Assembly (NCBI GenBank): GCA_021811275.1
Contig: JAJZPI010000012.1
Coordinates: forward strand, 1 to 40,948
Reading direction: 5' to 3'
DNA length: 40,948 nt
Source: Deltaproteobacteria bacterium
GTDB taxonomy: Bacteria; Desulfobacterota; Desulfarculia; Desulfarculales; Desulfarculaceae
The position numbers and the translations under genes are program-made. The notes below the pieces were generated by a model. It worked only from the letters and a program-made list of their open reading frames with translations. It did not search any database and was not told where the DNA came from. Within the stretch, counting starts at the first letter, position 1, and each line of letters opens with the position of its first letter. This document shows positions 1 to 8,885 of this stretch, one piece after another.

Positions 1-2
1 AC

Positions 3-785
3 TGCGCGCGCCGCCGGGCCGAGGCCGAGGACCTGCCCGTGGCCCGCCGCCGCACCCGGGTGGTGGAGCTGCCGGTGGGGGCCACCGAGGACCGCCTGCT
101 GGGCACCCTGGACCTGGAGGGCGCGCTGACCGAGGGCCAGGCCCGCTTCCTGCCCGGCCTGCTGGCCGCGGCCAACCGGCAGCTGCTCTATGTAGACGAG
201 GTGAACCTCTTGGACGACCACCTAGTCGATGCGCTCCTGGACGCGGCGGCCATGGGCGTCAACTCCGTGGAGCGCGAATCCATCAGCGTCAGCCACCCCG
301 CCCGCTTCACCCTGGTGGGCACCATGAACCCCGAGGAGGGCGAGCTCAGGCCCCAGCTCACCGACCGCTTCGGCCTGTGCGTGCAGGTGGCCGGCCTGAA
401 CGACCCCCTGGCCCGCGAGGAAGTCATCCTGCGCCGCCTGGACTATGAGAAGGACCCCGGCCGCTTCGCCCGGCGCTTCGCCGCGGCGGGCCGGCGCGTT
501 GGCCGCGACATCGAGCGCGCCCGGAGGCTGCTGCCCCGGGTCAAGGCCGGGGAGGAGGTGCTTGCGCGGGTGGTCGCCGTCTGCCTGGGGCTGTCGGTGG
601 ACGGCCACCGCGGGGACCTGACCCTGCTCAAGACCGCGCTCACCCTGGCCGCCCTGGAGGGCCGCCGGCAGGTGAGCCGCGAGGACGTGGACCGGGCCGC
701 GCTGCTGGCGCTCCCGCACCGCCTGCGCCGCCGGCCCCTGGCCGAGATGGAGTTCGACATAGCCGAGAGGGTGAAGAGGATTTGA
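3..785 (+). CDS. Magnesium-chelatase subunit I-like AAA+ ATPase, 5' end outside window
   Basis: This is the 3' part of a ChlI/BchI-type AAA+ ATPase; the frame is open to the window edge, so the start lies upstream. Subunit I powers metal insertion into tetrapyrroles together with a subunit D and a large subunit H (or CobN). Visible hallmarks are GATEDRLLGTLDLEGAL, a Walker B segment LLYVDEVNLLDDHLVD, the sensor-1 region VGTMNPEEGELRPQL followed by TDRFG with its conserved Arg, and the C-terminal lid helices. The Walker A must lie upstream of the window. In anaerobes such proteins often serve in cobaltochelatase-like complexes or as orphan MoxR-like ATPases, so the metal is uncertain. The GTG at 39 is an internal codon, not a likely start. 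Confidence 0.88.
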   Translation, partial: CARRRAEAEDLPVARRRTRVVELPVGATEDRLLGTLDLEGALTEGQARFLPGLLAAANRQLLYVDEVNLLDDHLVDALLDAAAMGVNSVERESISVSHPARFTLVGTMNPEEGELRPQLTDRFGLCVQVAGLNDPLAREEVILRRLDYEKDPGRFARRFAAAGRRVGRDIERARRLLPRVKAGEEVLARVVAVCLGLSVDGHRGDLTLLKTALTLAALEGRRQVSREDVDRAALLALPHRLRRRPLAEMEFDIAERVKRI

Positions 786-888
786 GGCGCGGGAGGGGCG
801 GGGGAAAAATTGCGAAGAAATGAGACATGAAGGGGTGAAGGCGGGAAGAATCAATTTGAAACTGACTGCCGTTGCGGGCGAGAGCGGA

Positions 889-950
889 GCAATCTCCCGC
901 TTCGCTCTTTCAGCGGCCCAAACCGGGTTGGGAGCGAAGCGGGAGATTGC
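889..950. repeat. REP-like palindrome, 19-bp perfect arms
   Basis: The arms GCAATCTCCCGCTTCGCTC (889-907) and its exact reverse complement (932-950) flank a 24-base spacer. Words of the type GAGCGAAGCGGGAGATTGC recur between genes in many bacterial genomes as dispersed palindromic repeats, so this is probably one copy of such a family. It lies 100 bases after the ATPase gene stop. It has no T-run and is not an obvious terminator. Confidence 0.7.
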
Positions 951-1020
951 CGCGTCGCATCCCGTCTGGGATGTTCCACGCCATGACGCTAGCCGCTGTA
1001 GGGGTGGATGCCTTCAATTC

Positions 1021-1057
1021 GTTCCGGGTGGCCCGGCCACCTGGGAACGCCTTTTTT
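1021..1057 (+). terminator. Hairpin with T6 tail
   Basis: Arms at 1021-1033 and 1035-1048 (GTTCCGGGTGGCC against GGCCACCTGGGAAC, one bulge) are followed after three bases by six T at 1052-1057. This fits a rho-independent terminator on the plus strand. It lies about 235 bases beyond the ATPase gene, so it would be a distal terminator for that operon. Confidence 0.5.
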
Positions 1058-1106
1058 CGTAGGGGAAGGATTTATCCCTTCCCGTCTTTCCGGCGAGGGC
1101 TCCCAC

Positions 1107-1190
1107 AGGTTGAGTTGAGGAGCCTTGGCGGCGAAACCCAACACCGCGACAATGCCTGGATGTTGGGTTTCGCTTCGCTAAACTCAACCT
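1107..1190. repeat. Nested inverted repeat (two stems)
   Basis: An outer pair AGGTTGAGTT (1107-1116) / AACTCAACCT (1181-1190) encloses an inner 13-bp perfect pair GCGAAACCCAACA (1131-1143) / TGTTGGGTTTCGC (1161-1173). The word TGTTGGGTTTCGCTTCGCT resembles a dispersed palindromic repeat seen between genes in many bacteria. It sits just beyond the stop of the minus-strand acetyltransferase and may stabilise the end of that mRNA, but neither strand has a U-tract. Confidence 0.65.
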
Positions 1191-1207
1191 ACAGCAATGG
1201 CTTTCGC

Positions 1208-1660
1208 CTAGATATCCATCTCCAGGTTGGTCATGTCGCCGGGCTGGAAACCCATGCTGTCGAAAAACTTGAGAAGCTTCCAATCGCGGCGCTTCACGAA
1301 GGTGTGCATGGAGGTGATGCCGGCCTTCTTCAACCTGCTGGCCAGCTCGGCGAACAGGAGCTTGGCGACGCCGGCGCGCTGATATTCCGGGTCGATGCCG
1401 ATGGTGTCGATCCAGCCGACGTTCTCCGGCACGCCGTATTCCCAGCGGCTGGCCCCGCCGATGATGAAGCCAATCACCTTGCCGTCCAACTCGGCCACCA
1501 AGGCCGCCACCTCCGGGCGCCTGCCAACCATCTCGATCTTGGATTCCCAAAATGCCGGCCTTGGCTTGCCCAGAACCTTGATGTCTATGGCAACGATCTG
1601 CTCCAGGTCCGAGGCAGCCATCTTGCGGATGGCAGGAGCGCGGGAAGGTTCATCGCCCAT
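1208..1660 (-). CDS. GNAT family N-acetyltransferase
   Basis: A 150-residue GNAT protein that would transfer an acetyl group from acetyl-CoA to an amine; the substrate cannot be read from sequence. The acetyl-CoA motif A is clear (IDTIGIDPEYQRAGVAKLL, with Q/R-x-x-G-x-A). It is followed by the motif B region ending in KFFDSMGF, a common GNAT end. The start is chosen because AAAGGAGG lies six bases upstream of the ATG. Length is typical for a single-domain GNAT such as a RimI-like enzyme. It is the last gene of a minus-strand run with the MinD-like and zinc-ribbon genes, 113 bases after the former. A protein or small-molecule substrate are both possible. Confidence 0.88.
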   Translation of the reverse strand: MGDEPSRAPAIRKMAASDLEQIVAIDIKVLGKPRPAFWESKIEMVGRRPEVAALVAELDGKVIGFIIGGASRWEYGVPENVGWIDTIGIDPEYQRAGVAKLLFAELASRLKKAGITSMHTFVKRRDWKLLKFFDSMGFQPGDMTNLEMDI

Positions 1661-1773
1661 ATCACCCTCCTTTGTTTGCCGCCGTTAACTATGAATTATG
1701 CGGCAGCGCGGCGGGGCGGGTCAACGTGGGGCAGAGGGCGTCACTCGCAGTTCGGCAGGGCCAGCCCGCGGTA

Positions 1774-2838
1774 TCAGGCCTTTTGCCCGCGCAGCAGCTT
1801 GAGCAACTCCTCGCGGGTGGGCATCGGGGTGCCCGGCGGGGGGAAGAGTGGGGCGAACTCGGTGGCCGCGCGCTCGAAGCTGCCCGCGAAGCCCTTGTGT
1901 GCGGCCCAGGCTTGGGCCTTGCCCGACCATTGGCTGATCTTCCAGGCCAGAAGCGCCACCGCCCGGCTGAAGGCGGCGCGGGGGTTCAGGTCCAGGGCCA
2001 CCCGTCCGGCGGCGGCGGCCTCGGCCACCACGTCGTCCTCGGGCACGAAGCCCAGCACCTCCACCATGAGGCCCAGATCCTCGCTGGCCCAACGCTCAAG
2101 TTGGCGAGCGTAGGCGAAGTCGTCCACCCGGCGCACCCGGTTGAGCACCAGCTTGGGCCGCCAGCGTTGCACGGCGTTGGCGGCCCGCTCGCCGGCCCCG
2201 GGCAGGGCCGCTTCCATGGCCGCGATAAGGTCGGCCACCTTCATGGCTCCCGGCCCCCGGCTGCGGCTCTGGAAGGAGGCCAGGGCCTTCTTGGTGGCCA
2301 GGTTGTCGCGGAAGATGCGCTCCAGCGCGCGAAAGAGGGCGTTTTTCAGGAAGTTGAAGGCGTTGAGCACGGCGGGGCGCTCGGGGAGCATCACCACCAG
2401 GGAGACCGGGCTGGTGAGGTAGAAGTCCATCACCGTGATGGCCGTGCCGGCGCCCAGGTCCAGAAGCACGAAGTCGCTGGCCAGGTTCTTGATGGCGCGC
2501 AGGAGCTTGCGTTTTTTTTGGAAGCTGGGGTTGGCCGTGGCCACCACCATGGCGTCGCCGGGCACGAAGAAGAAGCGCGGTTCCAGGGCCGGCTGCCAGA
2601 CCTCGGCCAGGCTCAGGTCCTTGGCCGTGAGCACCTCCCCCAGGCCCGGGCGGTCATTGTCCAGACCCAGGAAATTGTGCAGGTCCGAGCCGCCCAGGTC
2701 GGCGTCCACCACCGTGACCGAGCGCTCCAGCCGGGCCAGGGCCAGGCCCAGGCTGGCGGTGAGCGCGCTCTTGCCAATGCCCCCCTTGCCCCCGCCCACC
2801 GGCAGCACCACCGGTTCTATGATTGCCTTTACCGCCAT
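1774..2838 (-). CDS. MinD/ParA-family P-loop ATPase
   Basis: A 354-residue SIMIBI-class ATPase. The deviant Walker A KGGIGKS is at residues 18-24, the switch-I region with DADLGGSD is at about 45-52, and the Walker B FVLLDLGAG follows. Proteins of this family position flagella, cell-division sites, chromosomes or chemoreceptor arrays by ATP-driven dimerisation on a surface. No clear C-terminal amphipathic membrane helix of the classical MinD type is seen. Instead there is an extra C-terminal region of roughly 80 residues ending in a Pro-rich stretch. It lies 66 bases downstream of the zinc-ribbon/winged-helix gene, so the two may act together. FlhG-like placement of flagella is one possibility given the motility genes elsewhere in the window, but that is inference. 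Confidence 0.85.
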   Translation of the reverse strand: MAVKAIIEPVVLPVGGGKGGIGKSALTASLGLALARLERSVTVVDADLGGSDLHNFLGLDNDRPGLGEVLTAKDLSLAEVWQPALEPRFFFVPGDAMVVATANPSFQKKRKLLRAIKNLASDFVLLDLGAGTAITVMDFYLTSPVSLVVMLPERPAVLNAFNFLKNALFRALERIFRDNLATKKALASFQSRSRGPGAMKVADLIAAMEAALPGAGERAANAVQRWRPKLVLNRVRRVDDFAYARQLERWASEDLGLMVEVLGFVPEDDVVAEAAAAGRVALDLNPRAAFSRAVALLAWKISQWSGKAQAWAAHKGFAGSFERAATEFAPLFPPPGTPMPTREELLKLLRGQKA

Positions 2839-2904
2839 GACCGGAAAACTAGCACAGCCCCCCCACCCTGGTCAAAGGCGGCGGGGTCGCGGGAGGCTCG
2901 GCGC

Positions 2905-3270
2905 TCAGTGAGTGCCGGCGGCCTCGAAGCGCCGGAAGACCTTGCCTCCACCGGGGACGGGAGCGGCGCGGATCATCTCCATGTGGCGCAGGGAGGCTAT
3001 CTCCCGCTCCAGTTCCTTGGGGCTCAGTCCGGCGGCGGCCATGAGCTCCTGGGCCGTGGCCTGGCCCTGGCGGTCGATCATCTTCAATATGGCTTCTTGC
3101 GCGGGGTTGACGGTCTGCTCGGAGAGCCGGCTTGCGGTGTAGACGGCCCAGGGGTCGCAGGTGCGCGCCGGGCTAAGGGCGTCCATGTAGCAATCTTCGC
3201 AAAGCAGGGAGCCGGCATGCTCGCGGGCATCCTCGGGCTCCAAGGGGCGCTGGCATTTTTTACAAAGCAT
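2905..3270 (-). CDS. Zinc-ribbon plus winged-helix protein of unknown role
   Basis: A 121-residue protein I do not recognise by name. The N-terminus has two Cys pairs (C3-x2-C6 and C24-x2-C27) that would bind one zinc. Residues about 55-112 read as a winged-helix domain (AILKMIDRQGQATAQELM, then a second helix and a basic wing), so DNA or RNA binding is likely. AGGAGG lies seven bases upstream of the ATG. It is divergent from the sigma-54 response regulator, and the shared 97-base gap contains a palindrome at 3304-3313. It probably heads an operon with the MinD-like ATPase, and could regulate it or be its partner. Confidence 0.75.
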   Translation of the reverse strand: MLCKKCQRPLEPEDAREHAGSLLCEDCYMDALSPARTCDPWAVYTASRLSEQTVNPAQEAILKMIDRQGQATAQELMAAAGLSPKELEREIASLRHMEMIRAAPVPGGGKVFRRFEAAGTH

Positions 3271-3303
3271 GGGTTACCTCCTGGCCAAAAATTTATCATG
3301 GAA

Positions 3304-3313
3304 TCCACGTGGA
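3304..3313. promoter_or_regulatory. 10-bp palindrome between divergent genes
   Basis: TCCACGTGGA is a perfect palindrome in the short gap between the zinc-ribbon gene and the response regulator gene. Its position between two divergent starts suits an operator, but the binding protein is unknown and a 10-bp palindrome can arise by chance. Confidence 0.3.
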
Positions 3314-3320
3314 AAAACCC

Positions 3321-3349
3321 TTGGCCTCGGCCTGCGGATCGGCGATAAT
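3321..3349 (+). promoter_or_regulatory. Candidate sigma-70 promoter of the response regulator
   Basis: TTGGCC (3321-3326) and GATAAT (3344-3349) are separated by 17 bases. The predicted transcript would start near 3356, leaving only about 12 bases before the first ATG at 3368, where no Shine-Dalgarno sequence is visible. Confidence 0.35.
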
Positions 3350-3367
3350 CGGTAAGAATATCCCGAA

Positions 3368-4930
3368 ATGATGGCTTTGACCATGAATGCTTTGCCCGCA
3401 AATCTCGCCAATAAGGAATCAACGCCCGAAGGTTGGCGGCCCAACGTCTTGGTGTTGGACGATGAGTGGTCGGTGCTGGAGCGCATCAAAGTCTCTCTGG
3501 CCGACGGCTACGAGGTGACGGTGGCCAGCCGGGCCCAGGACGCGGTCCAGATAATGGCCACGCGGGCCTTCGACGTGGTGCTGACCGACCTGCGCATGCC
3601 TGACCAGGACGGCTTGAGCCTGGTCAGAGAGATGAAGGCCATCTACCCCGACACCCAGTACATCCTCATGACCGCCTTCAGCGACATCGAGGACACCATC
3701 AGCGCCATCCGCTTGGGGGTGGCCGACTATCTGCGCAAGCCCTTCACCATCAGCGAGGTCCGTCACGCTCTCTCCCGCTGCCTGGAGCAGCGCAAGCTGA
3801 GACGCGAGGTGGCGCGGCTTCAGGCCGGCGGCGGGCTCACCCTGGGCGACGTGATCGCCCGCAACGCCAGCATGCGCGAGACCATAAAGCTGGCCCAAAC
3901 CGTGGCCGCCACCGACGTCACCGTGCTCATCAACGGCGAGACCGGCACCGGCAAGGGCCTCCTGGCACGGGCCATGCACAACTCCAGCCCCCGGCGGGAC
4001 CGCCCCTACGTGGAGATAAACTGCGCGGCGATTCCCGCCAGCCTGATCGAGAGCGAGCTTTTCGGCCACGAGCGGGGCTCCTTCACCGGAGCCGTGACCC
4101 GCAAGATCGGCCGGGTGGAGACCGCCCACTCCGGCACCCTGCTCCTGGACGAGGTGGGCGAGATGCCTTTGGAGATGCAGGCCAAGCTGCTTACCTTCCT
4201 GCAGGAGTTTTCCTTCGAGAGGGTGGGCGGCACCAAAAAGCTCTTCGCCGACGTCCGCGTCATCGCCGCCACCAACCGCGACCTCCATCAGGCCGTGGAG
4301 GATGGGCGCTTCCGGCGCGACCTCTACTACCGCCTGCACGTGATCAATCTGAACCTGCCGGCCCTGCGCCGCCGCCGAGAGGACATCCCGCTGCTGGCCC
4401 AGCATTTCCTGGAGCGATTCAACCTAAAGTACGGCAAGCAGATACAGGGCTTCGCCGCGCGGGCTCAGGAACAGATGCTCACCCACGCCTGGCCCGGCAA
4501 CGTCCGCGAGCTGGAGAACGCCTTGGAGCGGGCGGTGATCCTCACCCGCTCCACCTCGGTGGAGCAGTTGGACTTGGGCGGGCCCCCGACCGCCGCCGCC
4601 TTGCCGCCCTTGCCGCCCTTGCCGGTCCCGGACCAGGACGAGAAGCGAGGCTGGCCCGTCGAGGCGGCTCCCCATTCCCTGGCCAGCGGTCAGCCCTGGC
4701 CCAGCCTGGCCCAGCATCTGGCCTCCTGCGAGCGCCAATACCTGCGCTGGCTGCTGCGCTCCAACCAGGGCAGCATCAGCAAGACCGCCGCCGAGGCCGA
4801 GGTTGACCCCAAAACCCTCTATTTGAAAATGAAACGTCACGCCATCTCCAGACGCGAGTTCCGCCCGGCTCGCCCCATACGGCGGCCTGGCGGCTCCAGG
4901 CCCTTTCCGGACGAGGGGTCTTGGGACTGA
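3368..4930 (+). CDS. NtrC-family sigma-54-dependent response regulator
   Basis: A 520-residue bacterial enhancer-binding protein with three domains. The receiver domain (about 26-140) has phospho-acceptor D74 in VLTDLRMP and K124. The AAA+ domain (about 160-400) has Walker A GETGTGKG at 190-197 and Walker B TLLLDEVGEMP. A Fis-type helix-turn-helix follows near the C-terminus (ISKTAAEAEVDPKTLYLKMK). The sigma-54 contact loop reads GSFTGA rather than GAFTGA. A Pro-rich linker with a tandem LPPLPPLP lies between the AAA+ domain and the DNA-binding domain. No partner histidine kinase is adjacent, so the signal is unknown. Three nearby ATGs (3368, 3371, 3383) all lack a clear ribosome site; the first is taken by convention. 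Confidence 0.93.
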   Translation: MMALTMNALPANLANKESTPEGWRPNVLVLDDEWSVLERIKVSLADGYEVTVASRAQDAVQIMATRAFDVVLTDLRMPDQDGLSLVREMKAIYPDTQYILMTAFSDIEDTISAIRLGVADYLRKPFTISEVRHALSRCLEQRKLRREVARLQAGGGLTLGDVIARNASMRETIKLAQTVAATDVTVLINGETGTGKGLLARAMHNSSPRRDRPYVEINCAAIPASLIESELFGHERGSFTGAVTRKIGRVETAHSGTLLLDEVGEMPLEMQAKLLTFLQEFSFERVGGTKKLFADVRVIAATNRDLHQAVEDGRFRRDLYYRLHVINLNLPALRRRREDIPLLAQHFLERFNLKYGKQIQGFAARAQEQMLTHAWPGNVRELENALERAVILTRSTSVEQLDLGGPPTAAALPPLPPLPVPDQDEKRGWPVEAAPHSLASGQPWPSLAQHLASCERQYLRWLLRSNQGSISKTAAEAEVDPKTLYLKMKRHAISRREFRPARPIRRPGGSRPFPDEGSWD

Positions 4931-4943
4931 GCCGCCAGGGCGG

Positions 4944-4965
4944 CGGCGAACGCCGGCTTGCTTTT
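4944..4965 (+). terminator. Weak hairpin terminator after the response regulator
   Basis: CGGCG-aa-CGCCG (4944-4955) is followed by GCTTGCTTTT. A second small stem GCCGCC-ag-GGCGGC lies at 4931-4944. The T-run is short, so this is only a possible terminator. Confidence 0.3.
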
Positions 4966-5036
4966 GCCGCGGCCCTGGGGTAAAAGCCAACAAAACCCCA
5001 CGCGGCCGGGTGGCCCCCTGATGCAAGTGGCGGATC

Positions 5037-6185
5037 ATGTCAGAATTCAACCCTGCGGCTGACGATTCCCTTACCAGCGGCTCATCCCACGGCGGCAACA
5101 TATGGGGGGCGGCTCGCCGCCTGCAGGTGCCCCTGGGCGACATCCTGGACCTCTCGGCCTCGCTCAATCCCCTTGGCCCGCCTCCGGGCCTGGCCGAGGT
5201 GCTTCAGGAGGCCATCGGCCAACTTTGCCATTACCCCGACCGCGACACCCTCGATCTCAGACGGGCCATCGCCGCCAGCCACCAGCTTCAGCCCGGCAAC
5301 GTGTTGGCGGGCAACGGCTCCACCTCCCTGATCCGGCTCCTGGCCCGGGCCATGGACTTGAAGTGCATCGTCATCATGGCCCCTGCCTTCGGCGAGTTCG
5401 CGCGTTCCTTCGCCATCGCCGGACGTCACTTCCACTACCTGATCGCCAAGGACTCGCGAACCTTCTCACCCACTCGCGAGGACCTGGACAAGTTATGGGC
5501 CATGGAGCCGGGCCTGGTCGTGCTGACCAACCCCCAGACTCCCTCCGGGGCCATGGCCGAGCCCGAGGTGATCAAGGCGCTGCTGGCGCGGGCCAACCTG
5601 GAGCGCACCTGGGTGATCCTGGACGAGGCGTTCATCGACTTTTGCCCAGACCAGGCCCCCCGCGACCTGGCCCCGGCGTTGCTCAAGCAATACTCCCGTC
5701 TCATCGTGCTCAGGTCCATGACCAAGTTCTTCTGCCTGGCCGGTCTGCGCCTGGGCTATCTGCTGGCCGATGAGCACTTGGTGACCGAACTGGCCCCCCT
5801 GGCCGAGCCCTGGTGCGTCAACACCCTGGCCCAGGCCGCCGGGCTGCATTGCCTCAAACAGTCCGACTACGCAGCACGAACCCTGGAGACGGTGGTCAAA
5901 TGGCGTGAACAGCTGGCCGCGAGCCTGGCCGGCCTGGGCCTGAAGGTCATCCCCAGCAAGGTCAACTACCTTCTTTGCCGCCTGCCCGAGGACGGCCCCA
6001 ACGCCGAGATGGTGGCCGCGGCCTGCGCGGAAAAGGGCGTGCTGGTGCGCGCCTGCGCGGATTTCGTGGGCTGCACGCCCTGGCATCTGCGGGTGGCGGT
6101 ATGCACGCCCGAGGATCAGGAGCGTCTTCTGGCCGTGCTCAAGCCCGCGCTCAAGATCTGGCTCTTCGGCGGCTCCTACAAATAG
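5037..6185 (+). CDS. cobD: Threonine-phosphate decarboxylase (CobD-like), PLP fold type I
   Basis: A 382-residue class I/II PLP enzyme. The N-terminal SSHGGNIWGAARRL and LDLSASLNPLGPPPG match CobD more than histidinol-phosphate aminotransferase. CobD decarboxylates L-threonine O-3-phosphate to the aminopropanol phosphate arm of cobalamin. The PLP lysine is K230 in RSMTKFF, followed by the phosphate-binding Arg in GLRLGYLL; LTNPQTPSGA and ILDEAFIDF are the expected cofactor contacts. No other cobalamin gene is adjacent (the Mg-chelatase-like ATPase at the window start is 4 kb away), so this copy stands alone. The ribosome site upstream of the ATG is weak. HisC is the main alternative. Confidence 0.82.
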   Translation: MSEFNPAADDSLTSGSSHGGNIWGAARRLQVPLGDILDLSASLNPLGPPPGLAEVLQEAIGQLCHYPDRDTLDLRRAIAASHQLQPGNVLAGNGSTSLIRLLARAMDLKCIVIMAPAFGEFARSFAIAGRHFHYLIAKDSRTFSPTREDLDKLWAMEPGLVVLTNPQTPSGAMAEPEVIKALLARANLERTWVILDEAFIDFCPDQAPRDLAPALLKQYSRLIVLRSMTKFFCLAGLRLGYLLADEHLVTELAPLAEPWCVNTLAQAAGLHCLKQSDYAARTLETVVKWREQLAASLAGLGLKVIPSKVNYLLCRLPEDGPNAEMVAAACAEKGVLVRACADFVGCTPWHLRVAVCTPEDQERLLAVLKPALKIWLFGGSYK

Positions 6186-6317
6186 GCCGTCCGCCCCGTT
6201 CCGGCGGCTTCGGCCGCAGGCGGGCACTCGACCGCGGGCGGGTTTCCCCGGCTGCGCCGACATGTCATACTGGGTTAAATGGCCAAACCCCCCAGCAAGC
6301 AAAAGAGAGGCGTTGCC

Positions 6318-8267
<1,950 letters not shown>

Positions 8268-8284
8268 GCGGCCGGCGTCTGACG

Positions 8285-8311
8285 GCCCGCCAGGGCGGGC
8301 TTCTCTTTTTT
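8285..8311 (+). terminator. Rho-independent terminator of glgB
   Basis: GCCCGCC (8285-8291) and GGCGGGC (8294-8300) form a tight stem followed by TTCTCTTTTTT. It begins 17 bases after the glgB stop. Confidence 0.75.
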
Positions 8312-8822
8312 ATTCCCCCCGTCATCTAGCCCCACCCGTCACCGCGGCCCGCGCCTTAGCACGGCCGCTCACGGCCCCGGCACGAGGAGCGTGAAGCGAG
8401 GCCCAGCTTGGGCGATGGCCTGGATCGGGCCGAGCGGTCGCGCAAAGGGGAGCGGGCGGGGCGGGGGGCGTGACGCCAAAATAGCCTTTGCGGCCGGCGT
8501 GGGTGCGGGCCGTAAAAAATGGTTCTGGGCTTCTCCCGGAATTATTTCCCATTTTCCATCTTCACGGGCGCGGCGCTGGGAATCGCGGATGCTCCTCTTT
8601 TTTGCGTCCCGCGCCTTGGCCGGCCGCAAGGGCGCTCGCATATTAGGCAGGCCACGCCGTGGGGCAGTGCGCCCTGCCGGGGCTATGAGCGGCCGGTTTG
8701 CGGCGCGGGGCGCGGGGATTGGGGGAATACGGGAACCGAGGACGTTGGCCCTGCGAGGGGGGTGTGGGCGGGACGGGAAGGAAGGAAGGGAGGGCGGGCG
8801 GGGCTGCCGTGGGTATTTTTTG
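8312..8822. other. About 510 bases without a recognisable gene, upstream of lexA
   Basis: No reading frame here has a ribosome site, a recognisable domain or a codon pattern like the neighbouring genes. The stretch contains purine-rich G-tracts (8770-8810), several local palindromes (for example GCCCAGCTTGGGC at 8401-8413) and a long-range inverted pair: CCTTTGCGGCCGGC (8485-8498) against GCCGGCCGCAAGG (8619-8631), differing by one T. Between these arms lies a more AT-rich patch (8515-8560). I could not match it to tmRNA, RNase P, SRP or 6S RNA signatures. It might hold an uncharacterised RNA or decayed sequence. Confidence 0.4.
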
Positions 8823-8850
8823 TTGACTACGGCCTACACCCCTGTATAGT
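8823..8850 (+). promoter_or_regulatory. lexA promoter, sigma-70 type
   Basis: TTGACT (8823-8828) and TATAGT (8845-8850) are separated by 16 bases, 36 bases before the lexA ATG. The leader contains GGAGGA as ribosome site. Confidence 0.7.
8835..8846. promoter_or_regulatory. Candidate LexA operator (TACA-N4-TGTA)
   Basis: TACACCCCTGTA is an inverted repeat lying between the -35 and overlapping the -10 of the lexA promoter, where LexA autorepression would be expected. It matches neither the E. coli CTGT-N8-ACAG box at its usual spacing nor the Gram-positive GAAC-N4-GTTC box. LexA operators vary strongly between phyla, so this is a candidate for a lineage-specific box. Confidence 0.45.
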
Positions 8851-8885
8851 AAAGGTCAGGCTCGCCCTTCAGCCGGAGGAGAACC

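Larger units (their letters stand above)
786..1207. other. Gene-free interval with palindromic repeats
   Basis: No convincing gene is seen between the ChlI-like gene and the convergent acetyltransferase. The interval holds a 19-bp perfect inverted repeat (889-950), a hairpin followed by T6 (1021-1057) and a nested inverted repeat (1107-1190). The reading frames that cross it consist mostly of these repeats and of the reverse strand of the acetyltransferase. It resembles an intergenic landing site for REP-type elements. Confidence 0.6.

Noticed and set aside
872-2113. Long open frame of 413 codons on the plus strand
   Set aside because: It runs antisense through the acetyltransferase and into the MinD-like gene, has no ribosome site and no recognisable domain. 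In GC-rich DNA such frames are shadows.
1672-3348. Open frame of 558 codons on the plus strand
   Set aside because: It is antisense to the MinD-like and zinc-ribbon genes, which have clear motifs and ribosome sites; the protein is His/Gly-rich noise.
8391-8849. Possible 152-codon gene in the gap before lexA
   Set aside because: No ribosome site, a Gly/Arg-rich product with no motif, and it overlaps the lexA promoter region.
8843-8860. E. coli-type SOS box (CTG...CAG) at the lexA start
   Set aside because: CTG and CAG are 12 bases apart instead of 10 and the central sequence is not symmetrical; the TACA-N4-TGTA pair is more convincing.
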